Source of the DNA: Bemisia tabaci
Lineage: Eukaryota; Arthropoda; Insecta; Hemiptera; Aleyrodidae
NCBI RefSeq assembly: GCF_918797505.1
Contig: NC_092796.1
Span: 55,024,851-55,088,850 of the forward strand
DNA: 64,000 nt
Reading direction: 5' to 3'
Shown: positions 44,331 through 56,269 of the stretch, one piece after another
Layout of the letters: each line of letters begins with the position of its first letter
How positions within the stretch are numbered: the first letter of the stretch is position 1
Translations under genes and position numbers: made by a program
Notes under the pieces: generated by a model
The model's database searches: none
Told to the model about the DNA's origin: nothing
What the model saw: only the letters and a program-made list of their open reading frames with translations

Positions 44331-45241
44331 CTTTTGAATCCATTCATCTCTTGAATGACTTGAACGTGGTTGTTCTACTATTTTTTTCATGTAGCTTTTC
44401 TCAATGGTTGGCGGCCGCGTAGCGTCGACAGGCCTCTAGTTTAATATATTAAAGTAAATATTTGTAAAACTCATAATAATGACAATTTTTATGCATAAAG
44501 AATCATTATTCCCCATGCTGAATTGAGTAATTGGATTAGTGTGATTCATGACGGACCTTTTACCTATCAAGAAATTCCTTTAAACTAATCAAAATTTTGG
44601 ATTGTTTAATTTAGAGAGCATTCCAAATTTTCGCAGTAAAAAAAAGTTACTTCGATTCAAAATACAGGTTTCTTGTCTATACATTAAAGGATCAGACTAG
44701 CAAAATTCATGAGAATGTACCACGAAACGAAAGTCACTTTGCTCAATGAAAACAAACGTTGAAAGACCTGCCTAAGGGGCGGGCTGTCATTAATGATAAG
44801 TGACTCGGCTCTATCGACGATGTGACTGATAAAAAAAAATGGAAGCATGTGATCAATTTCGCATCATTGAGGAAGAGTTTAAGTAGACTGAGCTCACGCA
44901 GAGTAGATGGATACCCCATGAATGTTTTGGAACACCGAGCGGAGTGGAGGAGGTGAAACATGGATAGGGGATGATACATGAAGATGTTGAATCGGCTTGA
45001 ATGTAACCATGAGAGAGGGTTTCGCGCCCCCGTTGCCAAACCATGGAGAGAGAACAGGTCGTGCAGTAACAAAAACAAAAACAAAACAAAAAAAACAAAT
45101 GTGTTTATCCTTTGAGATATACAACCGCGAGTGCATTATTTTAATTGCCGAACTCCGCCGAACACAAATGATACTTTTTTCGGCTAGAAGTCCGTTTTAA
45201 AAGGTATCAAATAGAAATTCAGTACTAAATTACACATTATA
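44331..45241. other. Non-coding stretch, nothing recognised
   Basis: AT-rich. A set of overlapping minus-strand frames at 44743-45136 lacks domains and splice support. Confidence 0.4.
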
Positions 45242-45600
45242 CACGGAAAAAAAGAGGTAGGAGCTGTTGGATGATATGGACATTTCCGATAGTTGTTGTA
45301 GTATCCCAATTGGACAGCGTCAACCAAAAAGGAACCAAGCCATATCTGCTATTGCCAATAATTTAATTGGGCAGTTTTATTTTTTATATGGAAATGTTTG
45401 TGCGAATTTTTGTGCAAATTTCAGTGATTTTTCTGCATGGCACGAAGCAATTTTTTTAAAATCATCAAACGAATCCTCACCAACGTTTCCTCGTAAAAAA
45501 TTTAATTGCCCAGTTAAATTTGGCAATAGCTGATGTGGCTTGGTTCCTTTCTGCAGTTGGAATTGTAGTTCCTAACGCTAACACTACATTTACAACAACA
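45242..45600. mobile_element. MITE-like element with CACGGAAAA left end
   Basis: Starts CACGGAAAAAAAGAGG after TA. Inverted arms AAAAAGGAACCAAGCCATAT...GCTATTGCCAA (about 45328-45361) and the inverse ATTTGGCAATAGC...GGCTTGGTTCCTTT (45520-45553) enclose the middle. The right terminus was not found, so the end is approximate. Confidence 0.6.
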
Positions 45601-47871
45601 AACTACATTCTGCAGTAGCGCAGGTTCAAAAAGCTAGAGGTCTGTTTTAGGCGAGACAGCATTTTATATCATCAGCCATATTAAAATAACTAGAAATGTC
45701 CAACATCATTCAATGAATTACCTATTCTCAAATTTTTTCCCTGCTGTAACAAAACCCTATAAAATTTTATCACCCCCCCCTTTTCTGTTTTAATTTTATA
45801 ATTTTTTCAGAGTCCATAACATAGCGAACATTATTTTCACAACGGTGATGAGAACTTGCTTATTTGTGATATCTAACTCGCGATGTGGACAATGCGTCGT
45901 TTCTACATTATATTGAGCACCGCCTCTCATTTGACAACCATACACGCCGCACCTCCGTGTCTCGTCGTCCTGAAAAGAGCGTCTAAATCATGTGGCGGTG
46001 ACTATACCTCCGAAGATAATCCTGTCAAATGTGGTTGAGAGTTCCTTGGAGCACCGTTTTATACGGGGAAGACTGATAGGGGAAGCTTTGCGTAGCGTCG
46101 CGTCGTTTGAGCACTGATCGCACGAGAAAAATTGCGCTCATTCCTGCCACGAAAATCCGGGAGCCCTGAGTCACGTGGTAAAAAAGAGACTTCCATTATT
46201 CAGGTCCTCCCTCTGCATTCGAAAGTGACAAGCCCCGCTGGGTTTAAAATCTGATTTAGAGCAAAAAATAATGTAAACAGCGAAAGGTCGGGAAATTAAA
46301 TTCTGCATTTGATCAACGTATGCAAGAACATCACTGCAGTATGGAAAGAGATGGCTGAAGGAAATGATGTGACAATGAATTAGAATAAAAGGAATTACGA
46401 ATCGCACAAATCCCCTGCACATGGTCCTCTATGATTTATTTCATTTCTGCATACCTAATGTACTTTCAGCATACATGCACCTCGAGTTAGGTTAGATAAT
46501 GTTCTTCGCTTGTTTTCCATTTGACAAATAATATTTTACAGGTTTATTTCTATTTGAATGTTCAATAACTTAAGAGCATGGTGATGATTTAGAGTACAAT
46601 ATTCTATTCATTCATTCAATCTTGATGTATATGTTGAATGTACAGTGGTTCTATAATTATCCATGGAAGTTATTTCAGCATTTGCGATCAGCCACACAAA
46701 AAGTAGCACGATTTCCACACGCATTTCTGTGAGAGCTATTTTCGCTAAGTTCAGTCGGAATCGGTTATGAGTTTTTAACAGGGCACGCCCTCCGGTATTG
46801 CAAAGACTAACATTGAGACCCCATTTAATCAGTTTGACTTCAAACCTGGTATGGTAAAACTTGTAAATAGCTTTGTCTCAAAGTTGAGTTTTCTATACCA
46901 CGAATTCAAACTGTCGAGATCCCAGTTTGATCTGATATCTTAAGACTTTTTCGCCCAAAAATTCTTAGGCAGGAAATTTTGCAGAAAAAAACTGCAATGG
47001 CACCAAAATTATCACTCCAGGTTTATTGACAGTACAATTTTTGCTCGTCAAAGTCATATATGAAGAATAATACTCATCATTGCACCTGCATGTATGGGGC
47101 TTTCATCAATTTTACTGGAAATACATAAAATCAAAAGAGTCAAAAATGGATATTTAAGTGAAACCTCTCGATGAACCATTTTTAAAACATTATTTTCATT
47201 GTGACGAAATTACAGGAGGGGCCTTACTGTAATTCCGTCATTTATAAAAGATACTCTCGATCAAACTTTAAAGATAGCTAGGCGCTTCCCTCACCTAAAA
47301 CATGCATCTAGACTCATTTAATCATAACTGGTTCAAAACATACTACCTGAAAGACGCCACACTAGCTATCCACGTGACGTTAAAAGGCGAGGCAAAAATT
47401 GTTTCAAGTGATTCAACCATCTCTTAATGGGATCATGCGCTGACTATGAACGATTCCTGGAGTGATGCGATAAACTAGGATTTGTCTATTAAAATATTTC
47501 CTCAACACATTATTCCCTGTCATCATTGCACTTACTCAGCGAAGATTAGTTTTGATACCCGAAAGTAACTTTTACGGTATGGGAGGCGGGGAGGCCATTA
47601 GCGTGGGGTTTTCGGGACGCATCATCTTAGAACCAAGCGTACAATATCGCGTAATCCCTTGATCTACTATACAGGTTCAATAATACCAGTCGAATACAAG
47701 TTCAAACCACAAGGTTCCCGCTCATGCAACTACAACTTGCCGATGGTCGGGTCTAGTGAGGGCCCTTTGAGCCCGAGTCCAGCGATTGCGGTTATCTGAT
47801 CCAATCAGGAGCTAACAATTATCCGGCCTTTGTTATCGCGCAAAGGCGTCGAGTTGTAAGGGTGTAAAAAA
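45601..47871. other. Long non-coding stretch
   Basis: AT-rich DNA. A weak inverted pair (AGTTTGACTTCAAACCTGGT at 46829 and TACCACGAATTCAAACT at 46896) may be an old small MITE. Otherwise nothing recognised. Confidence 0.4.
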
Positions 47872-48035
47872 CAGTGGCTTGGCGTGAATTGCGATTATCG
47901 ATTGTTATGACATTTAAAGCTATGGTAAATAATCGATTATTAAGGTGTTTGCTGCGAACACCCTGTTTGTCGATCCTTTTCCATAGGTTTAAATGGCATA
48001 ACAATCGATATATCGCATTTCATGCCACGCCACTG
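47872..48035. mobile_element. hAT-type MITE, CAGTGGCGTGG family, copy 3
   Basis: CAGTGGCTTGGCGTG to CATGCCACGCCACTG, 164 bp, centre GGTGTTTGCTGCGAACACC. Flanks GTAAAAAA and ATAAAAAA match at 7 of 8 bases, consistent with an aged 8-bp duplication. Confidence 0.9.
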
Positions 48036-48139
48036 ATAAAAAAGTAGCCGGTGAGCTCAGCTGGTCGTTGCTTTGGCCGACCTCCAAAAAGCTAACGAGG
48101 CTGTTCATCCACGCTACTGAGTTTGCGCTTGGGAATTTC

Positions 48140-48304
48140 CAGTGGCATGGCGTGCTTTGCGATATATCGATTGTTATGCTATTTAAATCTATGGAAAAGG
48201 ATCGATAAACAGGGTGTTCGCAGCGAACATCTTAATAATCGATTCTTTACCATAGGTTTAAATGGCATAACAATCGATACATCGCAATTCACGCCACGCC
48301 ACTG
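48140..48304. mobile_element. hAT-type MITE, CAGTGGCGTGG family, copy 4
   Basis: CAGTGGCATGGCGTG to CACGCCACGCCACTG, 165 bp. TTGGGAAT follows the right end (48305-48312) and precedes the left end three bases away (48129-48136), so the 8-bp duplication is likely, with TTC added at the left. It lies 104 bases from copy 3, in the opposite relative orientation of the centre. Confidence 0.88.
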
Positions 48305-48510
48305 TTGGGAATCGAGGCATCCGCATCTTGAGCAGCTAATGAAAAATGCATTATCGAGCGTATAGTGAATTCGAAACGAGAGAGTTCTCGTAAGGAGTTT
48401 CTGCAGACATGGTATAATTATCCAGCATTGAATAATAGCATCATTTTGAAATTAAGCTTGAATCTGCACCAACTAAGTTTACGTACTTTTAGACTGTGGC
48501 TGAGCATCCG

Positions 48511-48925
48511 CCGGAAGGTATGGATTCGATAAACGCGAATCGATCGAAGAATGAAAATGTGAATCGGTCGAAAAATAAAAGCGTAAATCGACATGAGCAG
48601 TTCGACAAATTTTCAAAAAACCGGTGTCGATTCGATGGACATGAATCGATCGAAAAATAAAAACGTTAGCCAATCGACACCGAATCGATTGACATAATTC
48701 GATCGATTAATGGATCTGTCAATCGACTTACGGGTTTGTCGATCGATTCATGGTTCTCAATCGTATCACGTCAATCGGTTCACGTTTTTATTTTTCGATC
48801 GACTCGTGCCCATACCGTTTTTTTAATAATTTGTCGATCGAATCGGTGTCAATTGGTTCACGTCGATCGATTTCCGTTTTTACTTTTTTCTCGATGCTTG
48901 TCAATTGAATTCATACCCTCCAGAT
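48511..48925. mobile_element. Imperfect palindrome rich in ATCGATCGA words
   Basis: The left side from GGAAGGTATGGATTCGATAA and the inverse of the right side ending GAATTCATACCCTCC mirror each other. Both halves are filled with TCGATCGA, AATCGAT and TTTTTATTTTTCGATCGAC words. It may be a foldback element grown by local duplication. Confidence 0.65.
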
Positions 48926-49672
48926 TCGCCTTTCTTGCATTTACTTTCCACGCGAAAATGACGGCAGACGATCTTCCTTGTGGAGTCTTGTGTGCGAGTT
49001 AGTGATCATGTCTGCATTCTAGATAGATAGAAATTTCAAATTCGTCTCCAAAAGCCTTTGTTCTCTCTTTTTTTTAAAAGTTTCCATTAAGAACGTCATG
49101 TAATACATATAATAAAAAGCGCTGCTAGCAGTCACCTCCGAACCTCGGGACGTCAGTCTTTTTTACCACCAGCAAAATACCAGACTGAAAATAAAGGAGC
49201 TAAAAAACTTCTCTTAAACATCAAAGCTACAGTGCAGTGGAATCGTTCCTTGGACAACTAAAGCCGGCGTCATTTCGGTCTATAACATGGAGCACTAACA
49301 TAGATTAATGATTGTATTCGCGTTGAATTCGGTTTCCGTTTCAGGTATTTATCTTAGATCAATGGCTAACGGAGCAGAAGCTGGGCTGCTGGTTGCGTCA
49401 TTCAAGAAACCGTGGTCTAGTTTTTAAAACACTCTCCCCGCTCCGTGCTTCGTGCTTGTCAGATGCTAAAAAGTTCCAGTTGTTCTTTTTACTGTGTTTG
49501 GTCGCTGATAATGTCTCACTGCACCGGTTTGATACCGGGTAAGGAGCGTTGCCATTGGTTTTTGCATAATACCTCTGGCACTTGAAAGAAGCATCTCACT
49601 GCCACAGTTTGTTACATCCACGCCTCAATGAAAGGGGTATAGTTACGTTAATTTGATTCATTTTAAGATACT
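48926..49672. other. Non-coding stretch, nothing recognised
   Basis: AT-rich, no repeat copy or gene recognised. Confidence 0.4.
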
Positions 49673-49680
49673 ATTCAAAA

Positions 49681-49829
49681 AATTTCGCAAAGATACGAAG
49701 ACAGGCTACATCGTCATCCAAACGAAACAGCTATTGAACTTTTAAATAATATTAAAGAAATTATGAGACTTAAGAGGAAAAAGCCTTGGGAGCTTGTCAC
49801 TAACGCTAATTCCGATTTTTAAACAACTT
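49681..49829 (+). pseudogene. LINE ORF2 C-terminal fragment
   Basis: Open frame DTIQKISQRYEDRLHRHPNE onward to the stop TAA at 49827-49829. It lacks endonuclease and reverse transcriptase domains entirely because of 5' truncation and cannot encode an active enzyme. Confidence 0.8.
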
Positions 49830-50077
49830 GCATAACTTATTTCTAACTTCAACTAATCATCCTTAATCTTAAATTTATCTACTGGATGCTCTTTTCTATT
49901 TCTTAAGCTAATATAATTGTTCTACTATGTAGACAATTATTATTTTTTCTCCTGAATCTTATGTTTATAAGCGATTAGCATGTTGTCGCTTTGTTATACA
50001 ATTACCTCGTAATTTAAGCAAATTGTTTATATTTCCCCTGTTGGAAGCTAACAATAAAGTATACTTGAAAAAAAAAA
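49681..50077 (+). mobile_element. 5'-truncated Jockey-like LINE insertion
   Basis: Only the last 40-odd codons of an ORF2 remain. RYEDRLHRHPNETAIELLNN and the basic end RLKRKKPWELV then NANSDF-stop (49693-49829) match the C-terminus style of Jockey-group LINEs. A 3' UTR follows, with AATAAA at 50053-50058 and a short poly(A) at 50068-50077. Perfect 8-bp duplications TTAAGATA flank it (49673-49680 and 50078-50085), so this is a genuine target-primed insertion truncated at its 5' end. Unlike the LINE at 531-5272 it ends in poly(A), so it is a different family. Confidence 0.85.
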
Positions 50078-50250
50078 TTAAGATAAAATGCCTGATTAAT
50101 AATCCAACATTATTAGGGCAGTTTTGGCCAAATTCGTGAATATTTTCAAATTTTTCTACAGTTTGTCCCATTATTAGACTAAAATAATTTTACTGTCAAA
50201 GCGTAAAAAAGCTTTATCATGTATAACACCATCTGCCGCGTCAATAATTT

Positions 50251-50496
50251 GATTGGCTTGGAGGACAAGGCGCATGAGTGTAGTTTTTGCTATTTCGAGA
50301 AATATGTGTTTGAAGTTTCGAAATCACATGCATTCTTATGGCGGAAAGGAAGTTCAAACTGACTTTTTCATGCTTAAAAATTGGAATTTGAGAGCGAATT
50401 TTTCACAGAATATGCATTAAGATTAGTTTTGCTTGAAATCGCTAATATCTTAATACTCGAAAGCTGCACTTATGTGCCTTGTTGTCCAAGCCCCTC
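50251..50496. mobile_element. MITE, GAGGCTTGGAGGACAAGG family, copy 1
   Basis: GATTGGCTTGGAGGACAAGG and the inverse CCTTGTTGTCCAAGCCCCTC are terminal, with GCATGAGTG...TTTTTGC and GCTGCACTTATGTGC next. 246 bp; second copy at 60080. Confidence 0.8.
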
Positions 50497-51142
50497 ATTT
50501 ATACCTAGTCATCTTTTCTTGGTTTTTGTTCTACAATTCGATTTTATTTTCAGATGTGCGCGATAAACTCATAGGCATTGAATGGGAAGGAGGGGTAAGA
50601 AGATCAGTAAGCCTGGGTCCCTCTATTATTCGGGCTGTTTCCCAATATAAATGTTATTTTCTGCGACTACAGGGCTTTAATTTTCTTCCACTCGCAAAAA
50701 TGTTTGGTGGCTACGTTGGTCCGTGTAGCAGGCAAACTTGCAGTGCAGACAAGATCAACACAGACCAACACCTAGCATTCAGATTAGGCCATTTTTATGC
50801 CACCAACCATCTTCCTCGACACAATCTGAGTATCGTTTTGCCAAAAAGATTGTGCTTTCTTAGAACTCAAATGTGATATGAACATAGGGATTGTGCTTAC
50901 ATCACGCTAGGGAGCGGGCTCCCTGACCTCCTCGGGCCTTAGGTGTTGTAGGTCACGCGTGATTTTATGTTATAGAGTAAGATTTTTCTGAGTAAGAGTA
51001 TCGAATCCCAAAATTGAGAAGTTTTAGAGCATCGATTTCTATTTTCTCGAGGGAAACTTGATGGCCACGTCACTACGCCAACTTATTGCGAAAACAGGAA
51101 GCTCATTTTTCGGTAGTCCCAAGAGTGTCTGCTCGGACATCT
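50497..51142. other. Non-coding stretch
   Basis: A 134-codon plus-strand frame (50472-50876) starts inside the neighbouring MITE end and shows no domain, so I do not call it. Confidence 0.4.
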
Positions 51143-51264
51143 CGTCGCTCTTCTGACGTAAGGACGTATCCCTTTCTCCACATGAGCCCTGTTCTCTGTA
51201 TAATTCTATGCATTCCAGGGCTCACTTAGAAATAGAGACGCGTCGTTAGGTCGGAGTATCGACG
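51143..51264. mobile_element. MITE, TGACGTAAGG family, copy 5
   Basis: CGTCGCTCTTCTGACGTAAG with the inverse end GTTAGGTCGGAGTATCGACG. ATGAGCCCTG and CAGGGCTCA mirror in the centre. Confidence 0.75.
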
Positions 51265-51763
51265 ATCTCCAGTATCCAAATAGCTCGGATCCGAGATCTT
51301 GCTGGTCTCCGCTCATTGGCCCCTCATCAAGCGGAGCGGCGCGGGAGGATAAATTTCGCATAAACTTTCGACTAATCACAACATCAAAAACGGGAGAAAG
51401 AATTATTCATGGAGTTTTGCATAAACCGGGCGGCGCAGCGCGGCAGCGGGGGTGGGCGGGGTGGAGGCGCCAATCTTCACTTTTCGATTCTAATTCAAAT
51501 CTCATGAATACTTAATCAAAACAACCCCTCGAAACAAGGTCCCTAGACGCAACCCGCAGCACTCCCTCTCCGCCTCGCGCTTCCTCGCTCCGTCGAAAAA
51601 GGTTGAAGAGGCGCCTCATACTTGCGCGGCTCCGTCCCGTCTTTCGCAGTTGCGTTTTCGCATCCGCTCGCAGCGGCGCACAGTGTGGCCTCTGTCGACA
51701 AAAATAAAAAATTCACAACTCAACATCTGAAATTTTTTTTTTTGGAGTATGTCATCTTAAGTG
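51265..51763. other. CpG-rich unique-looking patch
   Basis: GC-rich with many CpG (about 51290-51680), includes GGGGTGGGCGGGG near 51448 and two TTTGCATAAA words nearby. It could be regulatory DNA, but no gene or transcript start is evident. Confidence 0.35.
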
Positions 51764-52041
51764 CTGGTTACACGCTCAAATTCCCATCAATTCCCGATCA
51801 AATGGTGACTGGTGCGCACCATCTACCATCAAATTTCTGCGGCCTGCAAAAATTTGATGGTAGATGATGGAATTGTGGGGCTCATCCTTCATCTGATTCC
51901 CACACAACCGTGCTTATTTCATGCTTATTTCAATCAACACACTGTTTTAATTAATTTTACTCATCAATCTAGATAACTCTCAACCGCCATCTTAGTCATC
52001 ATTTTGATCGGAATTTGAAGGAAATTTGAGCGTGTAACCAG
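51764..52041. mobile_element. MITE with CTGGTTACACGCTCAAATT ends
   Basis: CTGGTTACACGCTCAAATTC at the left and the inverse AAATTTGAGCGTGTAACCAG at the right, 278 bp. There is an inner short hairpin of CATCTACCATCAAATTT and AAATTTGATGGTAGATG. Single copy in the window. Confidence 0.85.
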
Positions 52042-52536
52042 GTCATTAAAGATATTTCTAACTCACAAAGATGGTTCACATTTGGATGGAAAGTGGGCGA
52101 AGAATGGGTCGAGAATCACTGGTCCATCGGAAATACACAGGAAAAAGACGACAACTTTAAATAGAGATGCCTCTCTTGAAACGCAAAATGCTCCGGGTGG
52201 TTGACATTTTCTTAATCCTCAGATATCAAACTTCAATTCAACCAAAAATATCTTGCGACTTTTTGCGACTATCAGAGATATTTGAAGTTAAAGTTTGGGT
52301 GTTTCACGTTGCTTTTGCATCGTTAACATAGGGCTAATACGAGGTTGCCAACCTTAAATCAACTTTTCTCGAAAATTACGCAAAAAATCTTGAGATGTAA
52401 CATTTTCTTCCTCGAGTGTTTTTACGTTGATAGTGCCGAAGGGTTTTCCTATGTCGGTATTGTCGGTGCCACTATCTTCACCGATGTCTTTCACCGATTT
52501 TTGTTCGCAACGTCTATAAGGATGCCGCACTGTGTA

Positions 52537-52748
52537 CACCGAAAAAAAAAGTGAAGTTGTTTCAACATTCTGGATGTAAAAAAATGTGCGAGAACTTATG
52601 AAATGCTGAGTTACCCGCTAAGGCAGTTACTTTAGCAATGCCAAGATGTAAAACTAACTGATGTGGTGGGTAATTCAACATTTATGATTTCTCGCTCACT
52701 TTTTTCTACATCCAGAATGTTAAATCAACCTCACTTTTTTTTTCGGTG
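52537..52748. mobile_element. MITE, CACCGAAAA type, TA-flanked
   Basis: CACCGAAAAAAAAAGTGAAG and the inverse CTCACTTTTTTTTTCGGTG, TA at 52535-52536 and 52749-52750. The inner AACATTCTGGATGTA and TACATCCAGAATGTT are inverted. It abuts the next MITE with only five bases between. Confidence 0.9.
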
Positions 52749-52753
52749 TAGCG

Positions 52754-52989
52754 CACAGTGGATCGATTCAATGGGCGAGGTCGGACAATATTCAGAAACT
52801 TTAAACGATTATAACTCCGTTTATATACAAAACTTTGAAGTTCTAGAAGTGGTCTCATGGGTTTTCCTCGTAAAATTTCCTACCTAAAGCATCCCTTGTC
52901 ATGTAAAATGTGACGAAATACATTCCAAAATTTGCAGTTTCAGTCAAAAATTTCATGTCCGACCTCTCTAATTGACTCGATCCACTGTG
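52754..52989. mobile_element. MITE, CACAGTGG family, copy B
   Basis: CACAGTGGATCGATTCAAT with GAGGTCGGACA and the inverse TGTCCGACCTCTC...GATCCACTGTG. 236 bp. The TA-flanked MITE at 52537 sits against its left end. Confidence 0.85.
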
Positions 52990-55637
52990 CGGCGCGGCGC
53001 AGCCAGACCCCGGGAATTGCTAGCATTCTAGAAAAGCTGACGCATGTGGGGGGAATTTTACTCACTCGATGCTCTCACCTGAAACTTTCTTCAGTGCATC
53101 CACATCCTAGGATGGTATGTGATAAGATTGTCGGTTGCTAGTGAGTGTTCGTTTCCCGACGGAACATTAAAACTTGCCTTCAAAATTATAGGTATGCAGC
53201 CCCCATGATGACAGTTCTTGAAGAGAAGTCGCTTCTTCGAGGATTATTGCTTCTCGAGAGGAAAAGTTTATATTCAGCAAAAATGTTACATATTTTCTGT
53301 GTAGATATGTTTATGTTCTGTTTCTTTTTCTTGAAGCAGCACTTGGACTACATTTCGCTGTGTAGAGCAACAGTTTCTGGCTAATTTTAGAAATGAAGTA
53401 GGTGCCCATCGATTTCCCTACGCAGATACGAGCTTTTATGGACGAGTCAGAAACAGTTGCTCTTCATTAAAGTCAATTGTATATTTCATATAGATGTGAA
53501 GATCGATTGAGGAATAAAAAAAAAAAGAAAAAAAAAAGAAAATAAACCATCACAATACTGGAAATTTCGAACCTCTTCGCAGCCTTAGCCAATCAATGAA
53601 GGAGGTTGAATCTCTAAGTCGGTATTTTTACCTCGCAGGTTTGATTTGAGGAAGAGGTGTGAATGATCAGGAGTGATTCACCTCCGCACAACCACTTCAT
53701 CTGACAACATCGAACCGGATTCGACTTTAAGGGATGACGGCGCGCTTCATTTTCGAACTTTGAACTTGGCAGGGTGGGTGCCCGCGTCGCGCTGGGACCT
53801 TCACTACGCAAGTTCGTTCACCTAATAATGAATCTCATGAATAGAAAATGTTAATGCCAAATTATCAACCAAAAGCGCTCAAATGGAGTAAGCGCACGGT
53901 GGCTTTTGGCTGCCTTGAATAAGCTAACAGCGCAGCGATCATCCTCTCTTCCTTTATTCCCTCGGTATCAGGAAAAGGCATAACCCTTTTGAGAACCGTC
54001 GGTGTTGCCGTTCAATCTGTTGGAAATTTCTTTTCTTTTCAAAAGCGGGTGTTCAGATAATTTTTTAGGCTTCAATCCAAGCCCAAAAATGTGTCCGTCG
54101 TCTCGGCGACACACTCCTCGGTCCAACTTCAAAATGTGAAATATCTGATGGTTTTGAAATGATTGTGATCAATGACTGAGCAGTGCCTTTGAGGGAAAAA
54201 TAATTGTAATACATGAAATCAAATAGAAAGTGAAGTTTGTCACCGAATTGACAAGAGGCCCACATTTTCGCAACGACATCTATCTGAAACCAATGTAAAT
54301 TTTGGGAACAGCTCGCTCCAAGTATCAGCATTGAACTCTGTATAGGAGGTTTTTCCGCTCAGAATGTATTTGGGATGATCTTGTAAGTGGACCATGGAAG
54401 AAAAAAATAAATAAATATGATAAAAAATAAAAAATGGCGACAAAACTTTTGTCCCTTTAGCTGATAACAACCCATGAACGAGTTAGAGAAGTATAGACGC
54501 AGGAAATCATGAATGACTTTTCATACACTTTCACATACATTTTTTTCTAAAGCTTGCGGGATTGAGACAGGGTGGAAGATGGATGGGTTGAAGCCTTACA
54601 CAATACCTTGACACCCTTACATGTCTCCCTTGAAATCAGCATTTTCTCAAATTGTGAAAAGTCTTGTCTTAAGTTGCAAACTTAACATTTACCCTGAAAA
54701 TAATCATGCACTCATACTTCTTGAAAGAGGGCTGGCTCAATTTTAAAAAAAAAATTAATTATTTTTCTATTTAATTTTCATAAGTATTTCACGACGAGCA
54801 CAATCCGACTACTCTGTTTAAGCAATGTTTCTCAACTTCGAGGAGGCTCATAAAACTTCGCACTTTTAACCCTTCCGGGGTCTTTATGGGCTGTTGTTTC
54901 GGGAAAAATTCAAATATTAAGACATAAGGTTTCTGGCTGTGAAGAAAGTTTTGAGATTAATTATTCCCAGGTTGGGGTATGTGACAAAGTTCTAAAAACA
55001 GGGAAAGAAAGTGAATTAAAGGAAAAAGAAATCCAGTAAACGCCACTTTGTTTTGATGAGCTTTTTCCATGTTTAAAGCTAAGGTGCTTTCGTTTGAAGT
55101 TAGACTTTCTGCTCATCAAGCAAGCAAGGCTATCAAGTAGACTCATGGTAGGATTTACCATACTTCTGTTTTTTTTCTTTTTATTCTAAACAATTGAACA
55201 AATTTACATCCAAATTTTTAGCCTGCTTTAGTCTTCACAAATTTGTTTTTAACATGAAATAATCAAATATAACTAATGGTTCCACTACGATTTTAAGACG
55301 CTAAAGATTTTACTTTTTTTGCTATCTTTAAATTGCTATTGTGAAGGGTAATTGTGGATACTTCATGTAAAATTTGTCATAATTTTTTTCTCGGTGTAAC
55401 AATGGCCGTTCTGTGACATGTCTCCATACCACGACCTGCGCGGCAACACTTTGGTGGTCGGGAACTTTCTAGGTCCCATGAGCTTGGAGCTTGCGTAACC
55501 CGCGTTACAAATACGGGAAGAAGCGACGAGACGCCGCTGAATGCAGGGAAAAATTAAAACGCGCTTAATTGCTACCGAGCGTTCCGTTGCGGCGGCACGC
55601 GGGATACGGGGACGCTCAGCCACCACCGCCACTGCCG
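52990..55637. other. Long non-coding stretch
   Basis: AT-rich with A-rich run 53514-53545 and a CpG-rich patch (55420-55637). Frames below 90 codons, none recognised. Confidence 0.4.
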
Positions 55638-56269
55638 CACGGTGGATCGAGTCGATAAGAGAGGTCGGACATGAAATTTTTAACTGAAACTACCAATTTT
55701 GATGCTTTATTCGTCATATTTAAAATTTTGAGGGGTGCATCGAGAAAACTTAGTAAAATCAGAACATAAACTGCTGGATAACCAAACAACCAAAATAAAT
55801 GCTAATACAAGACAGGATCAGGGATCGATCACCTCCTCCCAAAGGATCATAGACGGAGAAGAAAAACTTCGTGCGTAGGACCCGAAGTTGAGGTTATATG
55901 GATCTCTGAAGTTTTCGGATCACGTATCTAAAAACTTGAGGTCCAGCTGCCGAAGTTCGTGTCAGACATCTGAAGTACTTCGATACATACCAAAGGGTTC
56001 GGGTCACACATCTGAAGTACTCCGGTACATTCCGAAGTGCCTCGATGTCTGACCCGAACTTCGGATGCGAGATCAGAAAACTTTAGAGATTCATATGACC
56101 TCAACTTCGGGTCCAATGCACGACGTTTTTTTCTCCGTGTATAAAGACCTATTACCATGGAAACCAATGGGATCACTTTTAAAACATCAAAATTTTGCAT
56201 AGACGGAGTAGTAAGCGTTTAAAATTTCCAAATTTTGTCCGACCTCTCCCATCGACTCCATCCATTGTG
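55638..56269. mobile_element. MITE, CACAGTGG family, copy C, interrupted
   Basis: CACGGTGGATCGAGTCGAT with GAGAGGTCGGACATG on the left and TTGTCCGACCTCTCC...CATTGTG on the right. The middle is split by the 288-bp element at 55852-56139 plus about 100 further bases. Confidence 0.8.
55852..56139. mobile_element. MITE, CACGGAGAA type, nested
   Basis: GACGGAGAAGAAAAACTTCG and the inverse CGTTTTTTTCTCCGTG. GGACCCGAAGTTGAGGT mirrors ACCTCAACTTCGGGTCC. TA on both sides (55850-55851 and 56140-56141). The interior repeats GAAGTACT/CCGAAGT words. It is younger than its host MITE. Confidence 0.88.

Noticed and set aside
44743..45136. Three overlapping minus-strand frames of 80-113 codons
   Set aside because: Overlapping in different frames, low-complexity hydrophobic peptides, no domains or splice context.
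48049..48090. tRNA gene suggested by GTGAGCTCAGCTGG
   Set aside because: Only an A-box-like word; no B box (GGTTCGANTCC) or acceptor stem follows at the needed distance.
50472..50876. 134-codon plus-strand frame
   Set aside because: Begins inside the end of a MITE and shows no recognisable domain.
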